From Capsicum annuum (taxonomy: Eukaryota; Streptophyta; Magnoliopsida; Solanales; Solanaceae): 64,000 nucleotides of DNA. Position 1 is the first letter of the stretch, and each line of letters opens with the position of its first letter. This document shows positions 35,665-48,406 of the stretch, in pieces. The notes under the pieces were generated by a model, which made no database searches, was not told the DNA's origin, and saw nothing but the letters and a program-made list of their open reading frames with translations. The stretch is from contig NC_061118.1 of the NCBI RefSeq assembly GCF_002878395.1, positions 129,195,996 through 129,259,995 on the forward strand, given 5' to 3'. Both the position numbers and the translations under genes were made by a program.

Positions 35665-36741
35665 TGTGCTTAAGAGCACATGCAAGTGTACGGGTCTACC
35701 AAAGAAATATAGTGGGCTTATGAAAAGCCAAGTATCGATCCCATAAGGACTAGTATTAAGAAACTATCTTAATACAGTCACACTTCAAAGATTAAATAAG
35801 TGCAAAAGTTACCATAATAGTATTTGACAGTTACAAATAAAAGTAAACATAAACAATGCGGTTAAGTAAAGTTTTTGAACAATCAATAGGGAGAAACTCA
35901 GGGTTAAGGCACTACAAACAATCAAATTAAGTTATGTAACTTCATTGGTTAGGTTAATTATCTTGGTTGTTGGTCCACGTGGTCTATATAATGACAATGG
36001 TCTTCCAACCTCTAATCAATTATCTAACTTAGCCTATAACTACATCGTTGAGTGGGGATATGAGAACTAAGTTCAATTCCTTCATATTCTATCCTATAAT
36101 CGAACAAAATAGGTCAGTTAGGTATATTACTATCCTAAATTGAAATCATAACATCATTTAATTAAGATTGTAATCCTGTTCTATCTAACCCATGATCTAT
36201 TATTTCATTACAGCTTCTGGGTTCATGATACAAGTAATCATGTATTCTAAAGGTAAGAAATCCTTAAAATAGTTAACATGAGGATAAATAAACAGCCAAC
36301 AATCAGAAACCACAAAAACCAGTTCAATTCAAAACAAGAATAATTATGTTCTTGTCATTAACCCAGGAAAAAGGTGTTTAGTTGCTCATGGACATACGCA
36401 TAATTATATAATAGATGAATTGATGTTATATTCCATAAACAAACTAAATTAAAGGAATTAAAACCCTATTTTCCTACTTCTCAATTGTGTTTCAAATCCT
36501 AAGGTCGTCCAAGGTGTTTTTACGAATATTGAAGTGTCCTATTTATAGTATGCCAAAGATGTCCATTATTAACACAGAACTATGCCAATCCATTATCGCG
36601 TGGCCTAGAGTTCATGTCAAATTGATATTGTGGTAAGATACTTGAAATTATATTCTACAATGCAACAAAGGGCGTTCCACACCATTATTGCATCATCTAG
36701 GTAGCGTGGCATGCCAATGTGTCCAAATTCTTAGGATTTTG
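35665..36741 (-). mobile_element. L1: Athila/Tat-type LTR fragment, minus strand
   Basis: Left end TGTGCTTAAGAGCACATGCA, then AAGTGTACGGGTCTACC and CCAAGTATCGATCCCATAAG, the reversed terminal part of an Athila/Tat-type LTR. It is cut on the right by the E 3' LTR at 36742. From 35728 it aligns base for base (about 80 percent by eye) with 61968-62978. Confidence 0.6.
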
Positions 36742-38843
36742 TGTCACGATCGGACCCCATCCCTGGCCGTGATGGGTATCTTAAGCCTGACGTGGGCCAA
36801 AGACCACCCCCATAGTCTATCCAACCAACACATGAAAAAGTATAATAGCGAAAGAAATTAAAGTAAATATATGGAAGATAAATAACCAAGAAAAATGTTC
36901 TAAGACCCCAAACAAATATCACAATCCACAGTTGTCCACAAAAGCCTCAAAAAAAATTTGAATATCAACTAGGTCGGGACATGCCCCCGACCATTATAGT
37001 GATAATGACAATGATAATGTTAATATGTAATTTTCATTTATCAAATATGGAAAGAAACCAATGGAATGTCTAATATTTCCCGAGGATCGAAGCTCACCAC
37101 TTCACCAAGAACCAACCGACGAATTCGAATCACCAAACACTGCATAAGAGTAAGAGAGGTATCCCGGATCCTACATTAATAAACTATTTAGAGTTTTAAG
37201 ACAATTAGCAAGATGACTTCTAGCATGCAACTCATGATAGTGATAAAATAATTCCATTTCAAAATCAAGTTCAAATCAATGTGCATGTTCACAAACATGC
37301 ATACTCATACATACATATATATAAGGTAATGGGGTAAGGAACAAACTTTAGTATGAGATTTAAAATCATTAGCCTGGACTGTGTATCTCTAACTATCATA
37401 AAAACACCAACGGGCTATATGGATCGGATCTCCCTACCAAAAGTTCCCCAGTGCATGCTAGACTCACGTATTGGAGGTATCCAGGAAGGCTAGTAAATCC
37501 ATGACCCTATGCCATTCCTTGATACAAATATATCTATAAAGTATGACACATGCATACGATTATTAAGATCACCCTCACCCTGTAAAACGTGGGTTTCTAG
37601 TATTAGTCGGGGCCTCCATCTTTATTGTAAGCTATACAACCCCCGTTAAGCTAAACTAAAACATTTACACATTTCTATCCATCAATCCCAGAATCTTCCA
37701 TTTAGGTATAAACCGTTGGTATCATCATACCTATTACATTGTAAGCTAATATCATTTTTTTATTATGATTATCTACTGACTTTGGGGAATCTACTACCCC
37801 CAAGGTCCAGTTTAAAATCAAAACACACTGCATTGGCATTTTATGCAATGCAAGATTTCAAAATTGGTTTCAATATGAATATATCGATGTTTCAAAGCCA
37901 ATTCATAAGGTGGGTTGAGGTTATTAGCAATTCCTATAGCAAAATCCATTTATTTTGGAGAATCCACAAACCCCATAATTTATCAAGTCAATTTATAAAA
38001 ATACCCGATCCCCATCCCAATTCCCATTCCCATGTAAAAATTCAATTCGTAAACTATGAAAACAATATCAAAAAACATGGGAAAGACAACCAAGTTGTAT
38101 TCATTCAAAACCCTTAACCCATCATTCAAAACCCAAAATGTAAATTCACATAAACCATAATTAAACACACGATTTTCATAAGTTAAGTTTTAGCAAAGAG
38201 ATACATGCCTGGGATACCATGAAATTGGAGAGAAAGCATAATTTAGAGCTCAAGAAGATCAATCCCTAGAAACCTTAACTTAGTTTTGATTGGGGAATTT
38301 GAGTGAGAAGGGTTGTTATTGGATATTTTAATTGGGTGGAAATAGGGATAGATGAAGGATTTAAGTCATGGGAGTAGTGTAAAGAAAGGGAAAAGACTGA
38401 GTTACCCTTAATGAAAACATGCAGGAAAATAACTCCTAGTCGCTACGGGTCGGGTACTGACTCGGGGTCACAAGTTACGAGTCGACACCCCAACTCTAGT
38501 TTGGGAAGTGGATGAGGGTCACCTTATTTGTTTGGTCACGAATCCCAACCTATGACTTGTGACTCACCGTAAGACTTGGGGAGTTTAGTCATTATCAAGA
38601 CTACAACCTTAGTCCATCTCACTATTGAGGTCATGCGTCCCTCCCCATGACTCATGAAATTGCTATATGACTCATGTGACCCCAGTCGTGACCATGAGAG
38701 GAACTTAGGGAAGCCTCACTAGTTTGTCTATGATAGGTTTTATAACTCATAAGAAGTGTTCATGACCCATCACCTGAGTTGTAACCTAAGTAGTAAGCTC
38801 AATCACTAAGACAAATTTAGATTTCAAAACTTGGGGTATTATA
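36742..38843 (-). repeat. 3' LTR of E
   Basis: The minus strand starts TATAATACCCCAAG (TG changed to TA) at 38843 and ends GATCGTGACA at 36742. A related LTR start lies at 62979 and a 45-bp one at 61911. The block 38435-38790 repeats GACTCATGA, GTGACC and TCACGAGTC-like words near the U3 end. ORFs at 37716-38117 (+) and 37983-38168 (-) are within this LTR and have no domains. Confidence 0.85.
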
Positions 38844-38857
38844 TTATCCCCCTCCCC
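38844..38857 (-). other. Polypurine tract of E
   Basis: GGGGAGGGGGATAA on the minus strand, directly beside the 3' LTR. The CATTCATCCCCGAATGAGGA stretch next to it corresponds to TCATTCGAGGAC in A and Z. Confidence 0.75.
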
Positions 38858-38994
38858 AGGATCATTCATCCCCGAATGAGGAGTAATGGCACTCATTAGC
38901 ACGATACAAGAAAGAATACCACCACAAATGCAAAAAAATAAAATTAAAAGGCCACATGAAAAGAAAGGGAATCATACCTGAAGCATTGTGATCA

Positions 38995-40832
38995 AATGCA
39001 GGGAACAAGAACAGATATTTGAACTTTATGTCCTCCTTCAATTCCCATGTAGCTTATTCTACCTTTTGATTTCTTGAAAGGATTTTTACAAAACCCACAT
39101 ACTTAGTCCTTAATCTACAGACTTGCCTATCTAAGATCATAATCAGTACCTCCTTATAGGACAAGGAAACAAAAATACCAACACCTTCTGAAGGGACAAT
39201 CACAAAGGGATCACCCACTCACTTCTTCATCGCCGACACATGGAAAAATGGGTGAATAGAATGCCAAATTACAGGAAACTCTAATTCATAAGCAATGTTC
39301 CCAACTCTCCCAAAAATCAAATATGGACCAACATAATGGGGAATGAACTTCCCATATTTCCCAAACCTTATCACTCTATTCAGTGGAGAAACTTTCAAGA
39401 CTACCCAATAACCTACATTAAACTGCAACTCCCTTCTCCTCATATCCAAATAGGAATTTTGAATACTTTGGGTTGTAACAAGTCTAACCCTAATCACATT
39501 CACCTTGTCCATGGCTTGTTTAACCAATTTAGGACGAAACAACCTAGTCTCACCAACCTCAAACCACCAAATATGAGAACTACGCCTCATACGATAAAGA
39601 GCTTCAAAAGGAGCCATCCCAATAGTCACGTGGTAACTATTATAATATGTAAACTCAATAACAGGCAAGTCATCAACACAAATTCTTCAAAAATCAAGCA
39701 CAAAAGACCTTAGCATTCTTCTAAGGTTTGAATAGTCCATTCCGCTTATCCATCTATTTAAGGGTGGAAAGTAGTGCTAAGGTTCACTTTAGTTCCCAAA
39801 CCTTTTGTAAAATGAGTTCCAAAAGTGAGAAGAAAATTGTGGACCTTAATCTGAAATAATGGAAATAGGAGCACCATGCACTCTAACTATCTCCTCAATG
39901 AATAGCTTAGCATAATCCTCTCTATAGTATGTAGTCCACATAGGCAGTAAGTGATCAGACTTTGGCATCCTATCCATAATAATACAAATTAAGTCATACT
40001 AATTATGAGACCATGAAAGACCTACAATGAAATCCATATTGATTGTTTCCCACTTCCACACAAGCAACTCAATCCCTCGAGACATACCACGAGGACTCAA
40101 CTACTAAACCTTCACTTATTGACGCACCATATACTTAACCATGAAGTTAGACACATAACTTTCATATTGTTCCTCCAATACATATCCTTCATATTACTAT
40201 ACATCTTGGTTCAACTCGGGTGAACTGTATACCTAAAATCGCAAGCTTCAGTCATATTCTTCTATTGCATCCCATCAACATAAAGAAGATCCAATCATCC
40301 TTGATACCTTAGGATACTATCACACTAATCTCGAAGACCATCACCTTTTTTTGCCCCATATCATACTTAATTTGCATGAGAATGGGATCCAAAACATGCT
40401 TCTCCTTTACCTTAGCACCAAGATATAATTTAACTAACTCTTGTATAATTACCCCTCTATCCTCTGGGTCTAAAAGATGAACTCCTAATTTATCCAATCA
40501 CTGAATATCCTTCACTAATCCTCACTTTTCTTCATGCATAAGATATAAGATCCCCATGGAAAACCTGCTAAGAGCAGCAATAACTACATTACCTTTACTT
40601 ATATGATAGTGAAGGCTCATATCATAGTCCTTTAGAAACTCAAGCCACTACCTCCTCTGAAAATTCAACTCCTTCTGGGTAAATACATATTGCAAGCCTT
40701 TATTATTAGAATAAATCTACATGCACCCCTATATATAATGATTCCAAATCTTTAAAGCAAAAACCACAGCTGCCAAATCCAAATCATTAGTCGAATAATT
40801 TCTTTGATGGACCTTAAGATGTTTGGAAATAT
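38995..40832 (-). pseudogene. Integrase and chromodomain remnant of E (with RNase H C-terminal end)
   Basis: Read on the minus strand from 40832: SKHLKVHQRNYSTNDLDLAA, VVFALKIWNHYI (end of RNase H), then LGVHLLDPEDRGVIIQELVK (40309-40497), zinc-region traces, [70 protein letters not shown] and HPFFHVSAMKK (39219-39668), then a chromodomain trace ILDRQVCRLRTK, VGFVKIL and ATWELKEDIKFKY ending near 38995. The integrase core is badly broken by stops. The order and the chromodomain make it a Tekay-like chromovirus. Confidence 0.8.
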
Positions 40833-40837
40833 TGATT

Positions 40838-41972
40838 TCATGATCGAATTTCTCAGGTCATGATGGCGCCTAACATAACCCTTAAGAAATGGGTAAAAAC
40901 AAAGCAAATTTTAGGCTAAAATCAAGCCCTACATGAATTTTGGGTTTTGGGTATAAAACCATGAAATTTATAAATAAAGTGATGAAATCTTACTACAGTC
41001 TGAGTGAAAATCATGATAATAGATGTGTAGCTAGCTTCCAAGTGACCCACAATGATCAATTTTGAGTTATTACACTCATTTAGGGGTTCTAGGTCTCAAA
41101 AATTGGTCAAAATGGCCAAAACACGGCCTATAGGGTCCTTAAATACCATACCAGGTATGGAAATACAACTATCGAAGTCTTAGGGGCCACTGTTGCATAG
41201 CGCTATCTCCATACAATTTTCCATAATAATGGTTGCTTCTGTAGGCACTAGATGACAGAAAAATCAAAATCATGATTTTGATCCTCGAAACTAATTCTAA
41301 ATCTAAAGAACATGATCCAATAGTGAATTTTGAGTGTAAACCAAATTTCAAATACATTGGAATCATCAAAACTTTCATCCAAGATATTTTAGGCAAAAAG
41401 TGGTGCCCACACCAATAGTTTCATTTTTTTTATAAAATCTGCTCAATAGCCTAAAGTAAGTTTGGGAGCCTTAGGACATGAACCAAGGGTCCCCCTCCCT
41501 AAAATTGATGTTCCAGATATGATGGAGAAAACTGATTTTCCATCCAAGGTTATTTTGTCCAAATGTGGGTTCCATACCCATATATTAATTTTCTAACTTT
41601 TCGAGGTCATTTCAATCAAATGTGGGTCCTACACCCGCATTTTGATTTTCCATCTTTTTTACCATTAGGTTGAAATGAGATAGAGTGCACTAGGACCCGA
41701 ACCAAAGGTCTACCTATCCTAAAATTGGTGTTATAGATCTTCTCGCATAGTCAGAATTTTAATCTGAGATTGTTTTATTGAAGCTGTCTCCTTATGACTA
41801 TTTGGAACCACCGAAGACTTGAAAATAGATAATTGGCTATAAAAATCCTACAAACTTCCTTGTAACCGAACTGTCGGTCCCTGTAACTCATTAATGACAT
41901 AGCGAAGCTTTGGAGAAGCTCAAATGGTAAAGTTAAGATAAATTATAAATAATGACTCCAAGGGTCATTACA
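40838..41972 (-). mobile_element. Solo LTR inside RNase H of E
   Basis: The minus strand starts TGTAATGACCCTTGG at 41972 and runs to ATCATGAAA at 40838 (final CA decayed). It is flanked by ATTGA (40833-40837) and ATTGG (41973-41977), a 4/5 target duplication. It interrupts the E frame between GKVLAN and SKHLKVHQRN. The family is that of 26720-27641. Confidence 0.8.
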
Positions 41973-42068
41973 ATTGGCCAACACCTTACCATGCTGCATC
42001 AACACATAACCCAATCCCATACAAGATGCATCAAAAGATACAACAAAACCTCCAATACCTTAGGCTGG
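41973..42068 (-). pseudogene. RNase H stub of E between two insertions
   Basis: Only 96 bp of E survive between the solo LTR and H. On the minus strand they read VVSFDASCMGLGYVL and MQHGKVLAN with one lost base, the start of RNase H including the catalytic Asp of the DAS motif. Confidence 0.8.
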
Positions 42069-43561
42069 GTTTATAACATTTAACTTATACATTAATTTAA
42101 ATGCAAGAAATTCATTGTCAATATATTTGCCCAACAAAGAGTCGAGGTCTAATCCACGAGGAACAATATGAGTGGCAATTTAGTACGTTGGAAATAAAAG
42201 TTACGTGCTAAGTTTAAACTTATGATACAAAATAGTTTGAGGGTTTTATACATTTTCAAATGTGAAAGTAATTATTGGGTTTACAAGGAACTAATCTAGA
42301 CTAAGAATGATTAAAATGTAATTAATTAGGCACTGATCTTGGGACTAGGATATCCTAGGGGTTAGTTATGCATGGCTATGAGATGATTTGGTTAAAATTC
42401 TAATTATGTATGATGCGATAGGCTAGGTTTTAGGTCCTTGAGGTGAGATCTTCTACAAAACCTCAAAGATGTCACTCGTTGAACCTTTTGAGTACCTAAC
42501 GAGTGTCACTATTAATGCCACCCAACACCTCAATTGGGTAACCTAATTTCTAAGATGATACCCAAGGTATAGTCAGCCTCATAATCACCCGTATTTCTAA
42601 GATAGTGAAAATTAGCAAACTATGACAATAATTATCTACCATTGCCTTGGTTCCCACATCCCTCTTTCAAGGATAATATGGGTTCCAAAAGTTCATCCAA
42701 ACCCCTCTTTCAAGGATGGTTTAAGATTTCAAGAGTTTGGGATTTTTACCTATCAAACCCATTTAGGTATTTAGGGTTTTTGCCCATAAATCCCAACAAA
42801 TTTAGTCAAGCAATAGAAGAACCCATCACCAACAAAATAGCATATGCACAAATGAATCACAACCCACACACAATTTCACCCTATTCTACCATAATCCCAA
42901 GAAGATGAACTAGCTACTCATAATGATAATAAAAAATAATCCAAAATCTCCATTAGATTGATTCATCATAAATAAAGAGATTGCAAACCATAATTTAAGC
43001 TTCAATGAATCCTCAATGGGATTAGCCAATTCTCTACTTAGTAGTCACTCTAATGCTTTCGTAGGTCAAAATTACTAAAAAGTTAGCTCCAAGCTCCAAG
43101 AATAACAAAAACCCTAAGCTAAACATGGGTAGTAGGGTTCTTGAATGATAATTGATGCCTAGAATGAATCAACATTGAGCCTTAAATGGGATCTAGGGTC
43201 AGCTGGCTAAATCACATTTTTGTTCCTAGGTTATTTTTCACTGAGATGCGATCGAGAAGAATTGAACACGATCACCATTAGTTGACTAGCTTGACTGATT
43301 ATGATCGCGACACTCATCCCGTAATTGCTGTAACTGAGGGCCAGATCCTTCTCCCTTTTTCATCTTGTCCAGCTCTTGCACTTCTATTCCCCTTTTGATC
43401 CTTTTTAGCTCAAAGTTGCTTCTTTTTTTCTCAGCACTTGTATACCAACAAAATATGTGAATTAGTGCATTTAACAACAAATATGTCACACATATACATT
43501 TATATCATAGTAGTGTGCATAAATGTTGATTGTAAGTGAGTGGTATATTCACCACTTATCA
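42069..43561 (-). repeat. 3' LTR of H
   Basis: The minus strand starts TGATAAGTGGTGAATATACC at 43561 and ends near TTATAAA at 42069. It holds the antisense of the usual terminal words (AAAGAGTCGAGG, CCACGAGGAACAA), a direct repeat CCCTCTTTCAAGGAT (about 42660 and 42700), and GCGATCG-like words at 43245-43320. An 88-codon frame at 42642 has a counterpart in the other LTR but looks noncoding. Confidence 0.85.
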
Positions 43562-44994
43562 ACACCCCAGCTTAAAGCTTTACTTGTCCTCAAGCAACTA
43601 TACCTTTTACCATGAGACAATGCACTTTTATGCCCAAATAAGATGACTGAAATGATCATTATGAATTCAACTTGATTACTGCCACAAATAGCTCTTCAAA
43701 TATGGGCAACACTATTTTCATGACACCCCTCAACATAACACATAATTCTCAAGAATGCAAAATACTTCAATGAGTAATCATGCAATAATCAGTAATACTC
43801 AAGAAATGACACCTCTTTAACCTCAACTACATTATACTACTTTTGCCTTATTTTTTGCGAGATGAAAAAATCACCCACCTCAACTTGTTTACATGCCTCC
43901 TCACAAGAAAGAAAATTCCACACACCAAGTTATCAAATATGCAACAAGGAATTAATGTGCAAAACTTTCTCTCTCAAGAACTCTCAATTTTAACAAGTAC
44001 CATGCTAATGGCTTGCCCCTATTTTCAATCACTAGTACAATGACTGCACTTGGTTGGAGATCTCAAAGGGATTTTTGAGCTTGTAATGTAGGTTCTTGGT
44101 ATTGTAGGATATTATTTTGGAACAAAATAACTATACGCTCCTTGAACATCTACATAATAATTTTTCATCCAACTTTTTACCATGAGACAATTCTTTTGTT
44201 TTCACTTTTTAAACATGTACCTACTTTTACTACCTTGATTTACCCATTTTTTGGGAAGCATCTTGTTTTTACCTTTTCCTTGTACATTTCATGCTTTTCT
44301 TTTCTTTCTTATATCCTTTTTTATAATTCATTTGTTCTCAAAATTTAGATCTTAGGAAATTACATTCTCGTGGCCCGAAGGTACCTCTTCCATTCTTAAC
44401 CACCCCCACCTTAGGCTTTTAGAATCAATTTGCATTTTTAAGTCCAAGGAGGATAGGGTTTAAAAGAGGGATAAGAATTGAAAGAATCACAACTTATAAT
44501 GTGTTTGCCAAAGAAAGGTCCAAAGTCTTAAAGTGGGTGAATAGGGTTAACAACTATGGATGGGTAGGATTTTTAGGCTAAAGTGGACTTCTAATGTTGC
44601 AAAGATGGCCTAAGATCATCTCCCTAACCTAGTACAATCAAAATTATCCTTGAGAGACTGATGGGGCAAAGTTCTAGCAGGTATAAGTACACATGAGATT
44701 TAGACAAATAAGCTCACCACACATGGCATGAAAACTCGCGAAAGAGGCCCAATTTCCCCTCCTGCTAGAGACAAAAAATGGAGAATCTACCAATTTTCAA
44801 AATTTAAAAGTTTGTAGTCACAAAAAGAGAAAATGAATTATTACAATGCCGCTCACTCCATGCCCTTGATTTTTTAAAAATTTTGGACGGAGGGGGGTGT
44901 TCACTTTGCATTTACACCATCACAATTTTCTAACCATGGAAACAACTCAAGTCTTAGTCTCATATTTTTTCTTCATATAGGAAAACTACCATAT

Positions 44995-45125
44995 GGCTAC
45001 TCAGACTTTGCCAATGGTATGAATGCAATCCCAAATCCACAATGCCACAAGTACGCAGACTTTCTTTACATTTATAGCCTTCATGCTACAGGTACTCAGA
45101 CTTTCCCTACATTTGTGGCTCAAGA
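44995..45125. repeat. Imperfect tandem repeats with TACTCAGACTTT
   Basis: Three diverged units start CTACTCAGACTTTGCC, GTACGCAGACTTTCTT and GTACTCAGACTTTCCC. The last two continue TACATTTATAGCC and TACATTTGTGGCT. The zone is in the noncoding tail of H. Confidence 0.55.
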
Positions 45126-45652
45126 CCCAACCATGATGAGTTTTCCTTAAGAATCTGTCACTCAATCTATCATATGGAAAGACTCGCCTATCATTATTAT
45201 TAAAAGAAATAGACAACTAAAAATGGAAACAATCGATTCAGAAATTTTTTCATGCTTTGAGTAAACTAAGTTTGAGTATTGCAATCCAATGAATACACAC
45301 AATAGTAGGGCCACACCAACATCTTTAAGACTTGTAGTGACCTCACTATATAACATAAAAGAATAAGAAGGGTTAAAGACATCTCAAAAACCATAGTGTT
45401 AACTATGTTGTGGAATGGAGAAGCGTTCACAATTGAGGTAGAGTCTACATAATTGAGGTATGGTAATGGCGATCCTCAGGCCACGATCGCGGTGCCTGAG
45501 GCATTTTGAAACCCTATTTTCCCCCATTTTATGCAGTGTTGCCATACTTCTCTAACTTTTTCCCATATTTTTGGCTTCCAATCCTATCAAAGCACCAACA
45601 AAACATCAATTTTTTTGACTTATTATAAATCATATAGAGCAAACATAAAATG

Positions 45653-45700
45653 ATGGGTTGCCTCTCATTAACTTCTTGATTTAACATCGTAGTACGACAC
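45653..45700 (-). other. Conserved untranslated block of H shared with C
   Basis: The minus strand reads GTCGTACTACGATGTTAAAT, CAAGAAGTTAAT and GAGAGGCAACCCAT. C has the same arrangement at 21516-21563, although their LTRs differ. Confidence 0.6.
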
Positions 45701-46524
45701 CTCTTTTTCTTTCGTATATGTCTCCACTTGGAAGACTTAAAATGGTGCCCCAACTTTTGATCAATACATCTTTGTGGTACTTCAAGGCAAGGCTAGGGTG
45801 AATCGGTACTACTTTTATCGCACCACTTTAAAGACTTGAATCTTTTACCCAATTTTACATCAAATTTCTGAGTTGGCCCATTGGGTATTGATGAGAACTT
45901 CAAGAATCAACTTGCTACACATTGTGTCTTGCATTTGTTGACCTTCAAGTGGTGGGATTCCTTTTGCCCTTTAGGAATGACAAACACCAAAATATAGGGA
46001 TAAACTTCCTCATCTCCACACTTCATCATTTTCTAGGGTTATTTGACATTTATCACATCCACCAAGCATAATGTTGAAAAGTGGTTTGAGTGAGGTCTTT
46101 TACCTTATTTTAGAGTCGCATACTTCTTAACATTCTCACTCTGAAATGGTCTACAACCCTCACAAAGGATTTGCTTGGCTTTTTCTTTATACTCTAGTAT
46201 TTACTTAATTTTTGCATCATCTCTCAAGTTTAGTTCGATTGGCTGAAAAATAACTGAGAATTTATCAACATTGATCTAATTTTAAGGATTGGGAATACCC
46301 ATGGATTTGAGATATTAGCCTTCGCATCCACTTCTTCTATACTTTTGATTTCCTCGTTACATGCCCTAATGGATTGATGCATGAGTTGTATAATATCCCC
46401 CATTGATTACACCCGATCCAAGATAAATTAAAGCATTACTTTAACACCACAATTTTTGGTGCTTCATTCTTCATTTTATTGATCATAAGACCTATCAAAA
46501 TCATAAATAGAACTAGCAATTGGG

Positions 46525-46812
46525 TTAGTATAATACGGGTAGGGGAAATTGGAAAATCACTCCAATGTCTTTCTTGACCACCACATAGAGACCAACCATA
46601 CTCCCTATAAGATCGAGATGGTGAACACCTCTCTCTCCGGGGAGCATATCTACAATCTTGTCAAAAGTGGGGTCCATTATAATATGGACATATATTTTCA
46701 CGATAGGAAATCCAACTACCAATATCAGTTTCATTCCAATATTCCATGGTAATAAATAAAAAAAAACAAAACATTCTACCCAACACAATAAACCAAAGAA
46801 AACCAAACACAA
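46525..46812 (-). pseudogene. Gag-like remnant of H
   Basis: Across two frames the minus strand reads YWNETDIGSWISYRENICPY, YYNGPHF, CRYAPRRE and SLCGGQERHWSDF (46553-46592), matching YYYGGPYFETCCPYLP and CLACGQSNHTEDMY of C. The 95-codon ORF covers only part of this and is shifted after GPHF. The zinc-knuckle spacing is kept, but the first and last Cys are Ser and Phe. It is dead. Confidence 0.55.
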
Positions 46813-46878
46813 ATATTTACTAGTTTAAACCAAAGCAAGTAAGCTAAAATTCCAAACTAACTCAATACACCAAATTGT

Positions 46879-46896
46879 TCCTTGGTAATGGCACCA
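46879..46896 (-). other. Primer binding site of H (tRNA-Asp type)
   Basis: TGGTGCCATTACCAAGGA on the minus strand matches TGGCGCCGTTGCCGGGGA at 13 of 18 positions; all differences are transitions. It is 1-2 bp from the 5' LTR. Confidence 0.75.
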
Positions 46897-46897
46897 T

Positions 46898-48406
46898 TTT
46901 TATAACACTAAACTTACACATCAAATTAGGTGCAAGGCGGTCGTTGTCAATATATTTACCCAACTAAGAGTCGGGGTCCCAATCCACGAGGAACAATGTG
47001 AGTGACAATTTAGTATGTTCGAAATAAAAGTTAAGTGCTAAGTTCAAACCTATGATGCAAAAGAGTTTGGAGGTTTTACACATTTTCAAATGTGAAAGAA
47101 ATTCTTGGGCTTCTAAGGAGCTAATTAGAGACTATGAATAATTAAAGTATAATTAATTAGGCACATATCTTTGACTAGGTTATCCAAGGGATTAGTTATG
47201 CTTGGGTACAAGATAATTCGGTGAAAATTCTAATCGTTTATGATGTGATAGGCTAGGTTTAAAGTCCTTGAGGCTAGATCTTCAACAAAACATCAATGAT
47301 GTCAATCATTGAACCTTTTGAGCACCTAATGAGTGTCACTATTAAAGCCACCCAACACCTCAATCGGGTAACCCTATAGTCAACCTCATAATCATCCTTA
47401 TGTCCAAGATAGTGAAAATTAGCAAACTATGCTGATAACTATCTACCATTGCCTTGGTTCCCACATCCCTCTTTCAAGGATGATATGGGTTCCAAAAGTT
47501 CATCAAAACCCCTCTTTCAAGGATGGTTTGAGCTTTTAAGAGTTTGGAATTTTCACCCATCAAACCCATTTAGGTATTTGGGGCATTCACCTACAAATCC
47601 CAACAAATTTAGTCAAGCAATAGAAGAACCCATCACTAACAAACTAGCATATGCACATATGAATCAAAACCCACACACAATTGCACCCTATTCTAACATA
47701 ATCCTAAGAGGAAGAACTAGCTACTCATTATGATAATAAAGAAAAATTAAGCAAAATCTCCATTGGATTGATTCATCAAAAATAAAGAGCATGCAAACCA
47801 CACTTTAAGCTTTAATGAATCCTTACTTGGATTGGCCAATTCTCCACCTAGAAGTCACTTTAATGTGTTATTAGCTCAAGATTGGTACAAATTTATCTCC
47901 AAAATCCAATAAATTAAAAAACCCTAAATTTAGGATTGCTGGTTGGTTTATTGAATGATGATTTATACATAGAATGAAAGGGTATTAAGCCTTAAATGGG
48001 ATATTGGGTCGGTTGGGAAAATGACATTTTTATCCCTGGGCCATTTTTCTCTCTCATACAATCGTGGAGGCTTGATCGCGATAGCACCTACTTCGATCAC
48101 GGAAGACCGACTGCGATCGTCATGGGTTAACTAGTTTATCTGATTTCGATCGCAGCACTCAACCTAGGATTGCGGTAACTAATGGCCAAATCCAGCTCCC
48201 CTTTTTTAGCTTCTCTAGCTCTTGCACTTTTATTCCCTTTTTGATCCGTTTTAGCTCAAAGTTGCTTCTTTTATTCCCAGCACTTGTATACTTAGAAATA
48301 TGGGAATTAGTGCATGTAAATACAAATGTGTCTCACTTAGACATTCATATCATAATAGTGTGCATGAATGTTGAGTGCAAATGAATGATAAATTAACCAC
48401 TCATCA
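46898..48406 (-). repeat. 5' LTR of H
   Basis: The minus strand starts TGATGAGTGGTTAATTTATC at 48406 and ends near TTATAAA at 46898. It aligns with 42069-43561 throughout. GCGATCG/TTCGATCGC words cluster at 48050-48180. Confidence 0.85.

Larger units (their letters stand above)
43562..46524 (-). other. Internal noncoding region of H
   Basis: No pol or long gag. From the LTR end: polypurine tract AAGCTGGGGTGT (minus, 43562-43573) with the GAGGACAAGT lead-in, low-complexity AT-rich DNA, a CAGACTTT repeat zone (44995-45125), and the conserved block at 45653-45700. Several short ORFs (43843-44043, 45001-45216, 45162-45356, 45529-45753) show no domain. Confidence 0.6.
42069..48406 (-). mobile_element. 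Element H: non-autonomous LTR element (LARD/TR-GAG type)
   Basis: Minus-strand element of 6.3 kb: LTRs 42069-43561 and 46898-48406, tRNA-Asp type primer site at 46879-46896, a 3.3-kb internal region with a gag-like remnant, the conserved GGCAACCCA block, and a polypurine tract next to 43562. It sits at the RT/RNase H border of E. The target duplication is poor (GTAGG at 48407-48411 against GCTGG at 42063-42067). No pol is present. It is the same class as C, but with a different LTR sequence. Confidence 0.85.

Noticed and set aside
37716..38117. 133-codon plus-strand frame
   Set aside because: Antisense within the E 3' LTR; no domain and no counterpart I could follow in the related LTR at 62979.
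42642..47733. Similar 88- and 94-codon frames in the two LTRs of H (42642-42908 and 47449-47733)
   Set aside because: The likeness follows from LTR identity. Many differences change amino acids, the frame is antisense to the element and would start at TTG.
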